From positions 166,551 through 202,149 of the forward strand of contig PCXK01000007.1 in NCBI GenBank assembly GCA_002787635.1: a stretch of DNA of 35,599 bases, written 5' to 3'. The position numbers were made by a program, and so were the translations under genes. The notes under the pieces are model-generated. The model was given only the letters and a program-made list of their open reading frames with translations. It had not been told where the DNA came from and did not search any database. Shown in pieces: positions 34,489 to 35,599 of this stretch (position 1 is the stretch's first letter; every line of letters starts with the position of its first letter). The DNA is from Alphaproteobacteria bacterium CG11_big_fil_rev_8_21_14_0_20_39_49 (GTDB lineage: Bacteria; Pseudomonadota; Alphaproteobacteria; Rickettsiales; UBA6187).

Positions 34489-35599
34489 ATGGCATTCACA
34501 CATTTTAGTTCGGCATTTTGTATGCCTGTTAATAATGAGCAAAAAAGTAAAGAATCGAATCAAACATCATATAAAGTAAATTTTCACAGTCACGGTGACC
34601 ATTCGCATTTGAAAATAACCAAGAATGGTCAAAGTTCTTCTAAAAAGCATAATATTTCAGATTGCATAAGCGGTAAATGTGGCGATTCTCATAATAACAA
34701 AGACTCTGTAAATGCTATCGGCAAAGATGATGAGGGATGTCCGTGTTGTGCTGCGGCTATTGATTTAGATGAGGTTGCAGCCGCTACTAATGAAATAAAA
34801 AGCGGACTGGGTACGCATAGCTCTACGGGTCATGTGCCTGATTTTTCATCAGGAACGCACTGGGGTATATTTTTAGGTATATCGGGTCCTCTTGCTCTAT
34901 CGGGGTTAACAGCCGCATATAGGAATATTGAAGGTACTATTGATACGAAAAAGAAGCTAAATGTTGTTAGAAAAGGTTTAGAAAAAGACATTAAATCGTA
35001 TAAAAAGCAGTTAAAATCGGCAAAGGGAGGTAGTATTGAAAAGTTAGAAGGTGTAGTTGACAGGCTTGAAGCTTTTCGTAATAATCTGCAATATTCTCAA
35101 TTTGATACTGATTTTAATTTAGCAGTACCCGGTGTTATAAACGGTGCGGCATCTGCATTAGTAATGAGTACCGCTGTTTATAGTTCTCCGTTTGCACTCC
35201 CTGCTATAGCCCTTTATGCGGGGTGTCAGACTCTTAGGAACGGTTACGATACGTTTAAGCACTTTAACAGAATGTTGCCTGATGACTTGAAGGCAAATAT
35301 AGAATTAAGTCAAAAAGAGGGTAATCAAAAAATAAATCAGATTACCAAATCAAAAAGAAGTTTTTATTCAACTAATACTATCGGTTTTGCAGCTTTTACA
35401 GCCGGTGCAACATTAACTGCGGTAGCTGCTATCGGGGCTACGGCAGGCATTGCTTTGCCGGTTGGTGTTGCATTGCTTGGGGCAGGTGCTGTTGCAACGG
35501 GAGTAACAAATAATATATGGACGAACAAATTTAAGCCGAGAAACGGTGATTTAGGAGTTGATAGGAAAGAGCTTGATTTAGAAAGAGCCTCAAGGGAAA
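34489..35599 (+). CDS. putative Zur-regulated His/Cys-rich membrane protein (partial, runs off window)
   Basis: An uninterrupted reading frame from the ATG at 34489 to the window end, 370 residues visible without a stop. The N-terminus has clustered metal-ligand motifs: HSHGDHSH (33-40, HxHxxHxH), C59 and C64, H68, and GCPCC (83-87). The last resembles the CxCC motif of COG0523 metal GTPases, but no P-loop is seen. Hydrophobic segments lie at about 125-143, 211-246 and 298-340, the last Gly/Ala-rich. A charged, probably coiled-coil part (about 145-205) lies between the first two. No signal peptide is evident. No family was recognised. Upstream operators suggest induction by zinc shortage, so zinc acquisition, storage or a zinc-linked envelope role are candidates. 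Confidence 0.75.
   Translation, partial: MAFTHFSSAFCMPVNNEQKSKESNQTSYKVNFHSHGDHSHLKITKNGQSSSKKHNISDCISGKCGDSHNNKDSVNAIGKDDEGCPCCAAAIDLDEVAAATNEIKSGLGTHSSTGHVPDFSSGTHWGIFLGISGPLALSGLTAAYRNIEGTIDTKKKLNVVRKGLEKDIKSYKKQLKSAKGGSIEKLEGVVDRLEAFRNNLQYSQFDTDFNLAVPGVINGAASALVMSTAVYSSPFALPAIALYAGCQTLRNGYDTFKHFNRMLPDDLKANIELSQKEGNQKINQITKSKRSFYSTNTIGFAAFTAGATLTAVAAIGATAGIALPVGVALLGAGAVATGVTNNIWTNKFKPRNGDLGVDRKELDLERASRE

Noticed and set aside
34489-34750. COG0523 (G3E) GTPase, suggested by the GCPCC motif
   Set aside because: No P-loop precedes the CxCC, the order of motifs is wrong, and the protein is membrane-associated by its hydrophobic segments.
1-35599. tRNA, rRNA or known riboswitch genes
   Set aside because: Reading the intergenic regions showed no cloverleaf, rRNA or recognisable riboswitch core; the structured segments are palindromic repeats.

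Overview
AT-rich, densely coded bacterial DNA, almost certainly from a motile alphaproteobacterium. The evidence is an NDUFA12-type complex I accessory subunit, the alphaproteobacterial trio NDUFA12 / MCE-domain MlaD / DUF2155, a flagellar block ordered fliF-fliG-fliH-fliN-motA-flbD with a Caulobacter-type FlbD, and a SerC of the long alphaproteobacterial type. Low GC and many short palindromic intergenic repeats fit a Rickettsiales-like or other AT-rich lineage, but that placement is inference. Serine biosynthesis, chemotaxis and flagellar genes argue against a strongly reduced genome.

Layout. (1) 1-157: the end of a mobile element, then a sigma70-like promoter. (2) 158-8883, all +: a compact chemotaxis operon STAS-cheY-cheA-cheW-cheR-cheD-cheB-soluble receptor-STAS, the last gene frameshifted. 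(3) 8886-13125, all -: serC, serA, NDUFA12, mlaD, DUF2155. (4) 13441-15645, +: 3-methyladenine DNA glycosylase and a Na+/alanine symporter. (5) 16013-22151, +: flagellar MS-ring/switch/export/stator genes and the sigma54 activator flbD. (6) 22343-26221: DUF1905 (-), DUF481 outer-membrane protein (+), CbiX/SirB-like protein (+), apt and cysS (-). (7) 26338-27703: an orphan lipoprotein, then about 580 bp of nested repeats. (8) 27704-34400: UvrD/PcrA helicase (-), then AsmA-family protein, gpsA and a Zur-like Fur-family repressor (+). (9) 34489-end: a gene running off the window whose product has a His/Cys-rich N-terminus.

How the genes work together. The chemotaxis operon encodes a full CheA-CheW-CheY phosphorelay with CheR/CheB/CheD adaptation and a receptor without membrane segments. 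No separate CheZ, CheC or CheX is present. The receptor itself carries a DxxxQ motif, and its C-terminus resembles that of CheD. The flagellar block supplies the rotor that CheY-P would act on.

The most interesting locus is the right end. A Zur-like repressor gene and the gene after it each have a near-consensus sigma70 promoter whose -10 box lies inside a palindrome of Zur-box type. This predicts a zinc-starvation module made of an autoregulated Zur and an unrecognised multi-pass protein with HxHxxHxH, CxxxxC and CPCC motifs. Second in interest is the repeat patchwork at 27141-27660, where an inverted-repeat-bounded non-coding element appears to have inserted into an older palindromic repeat.
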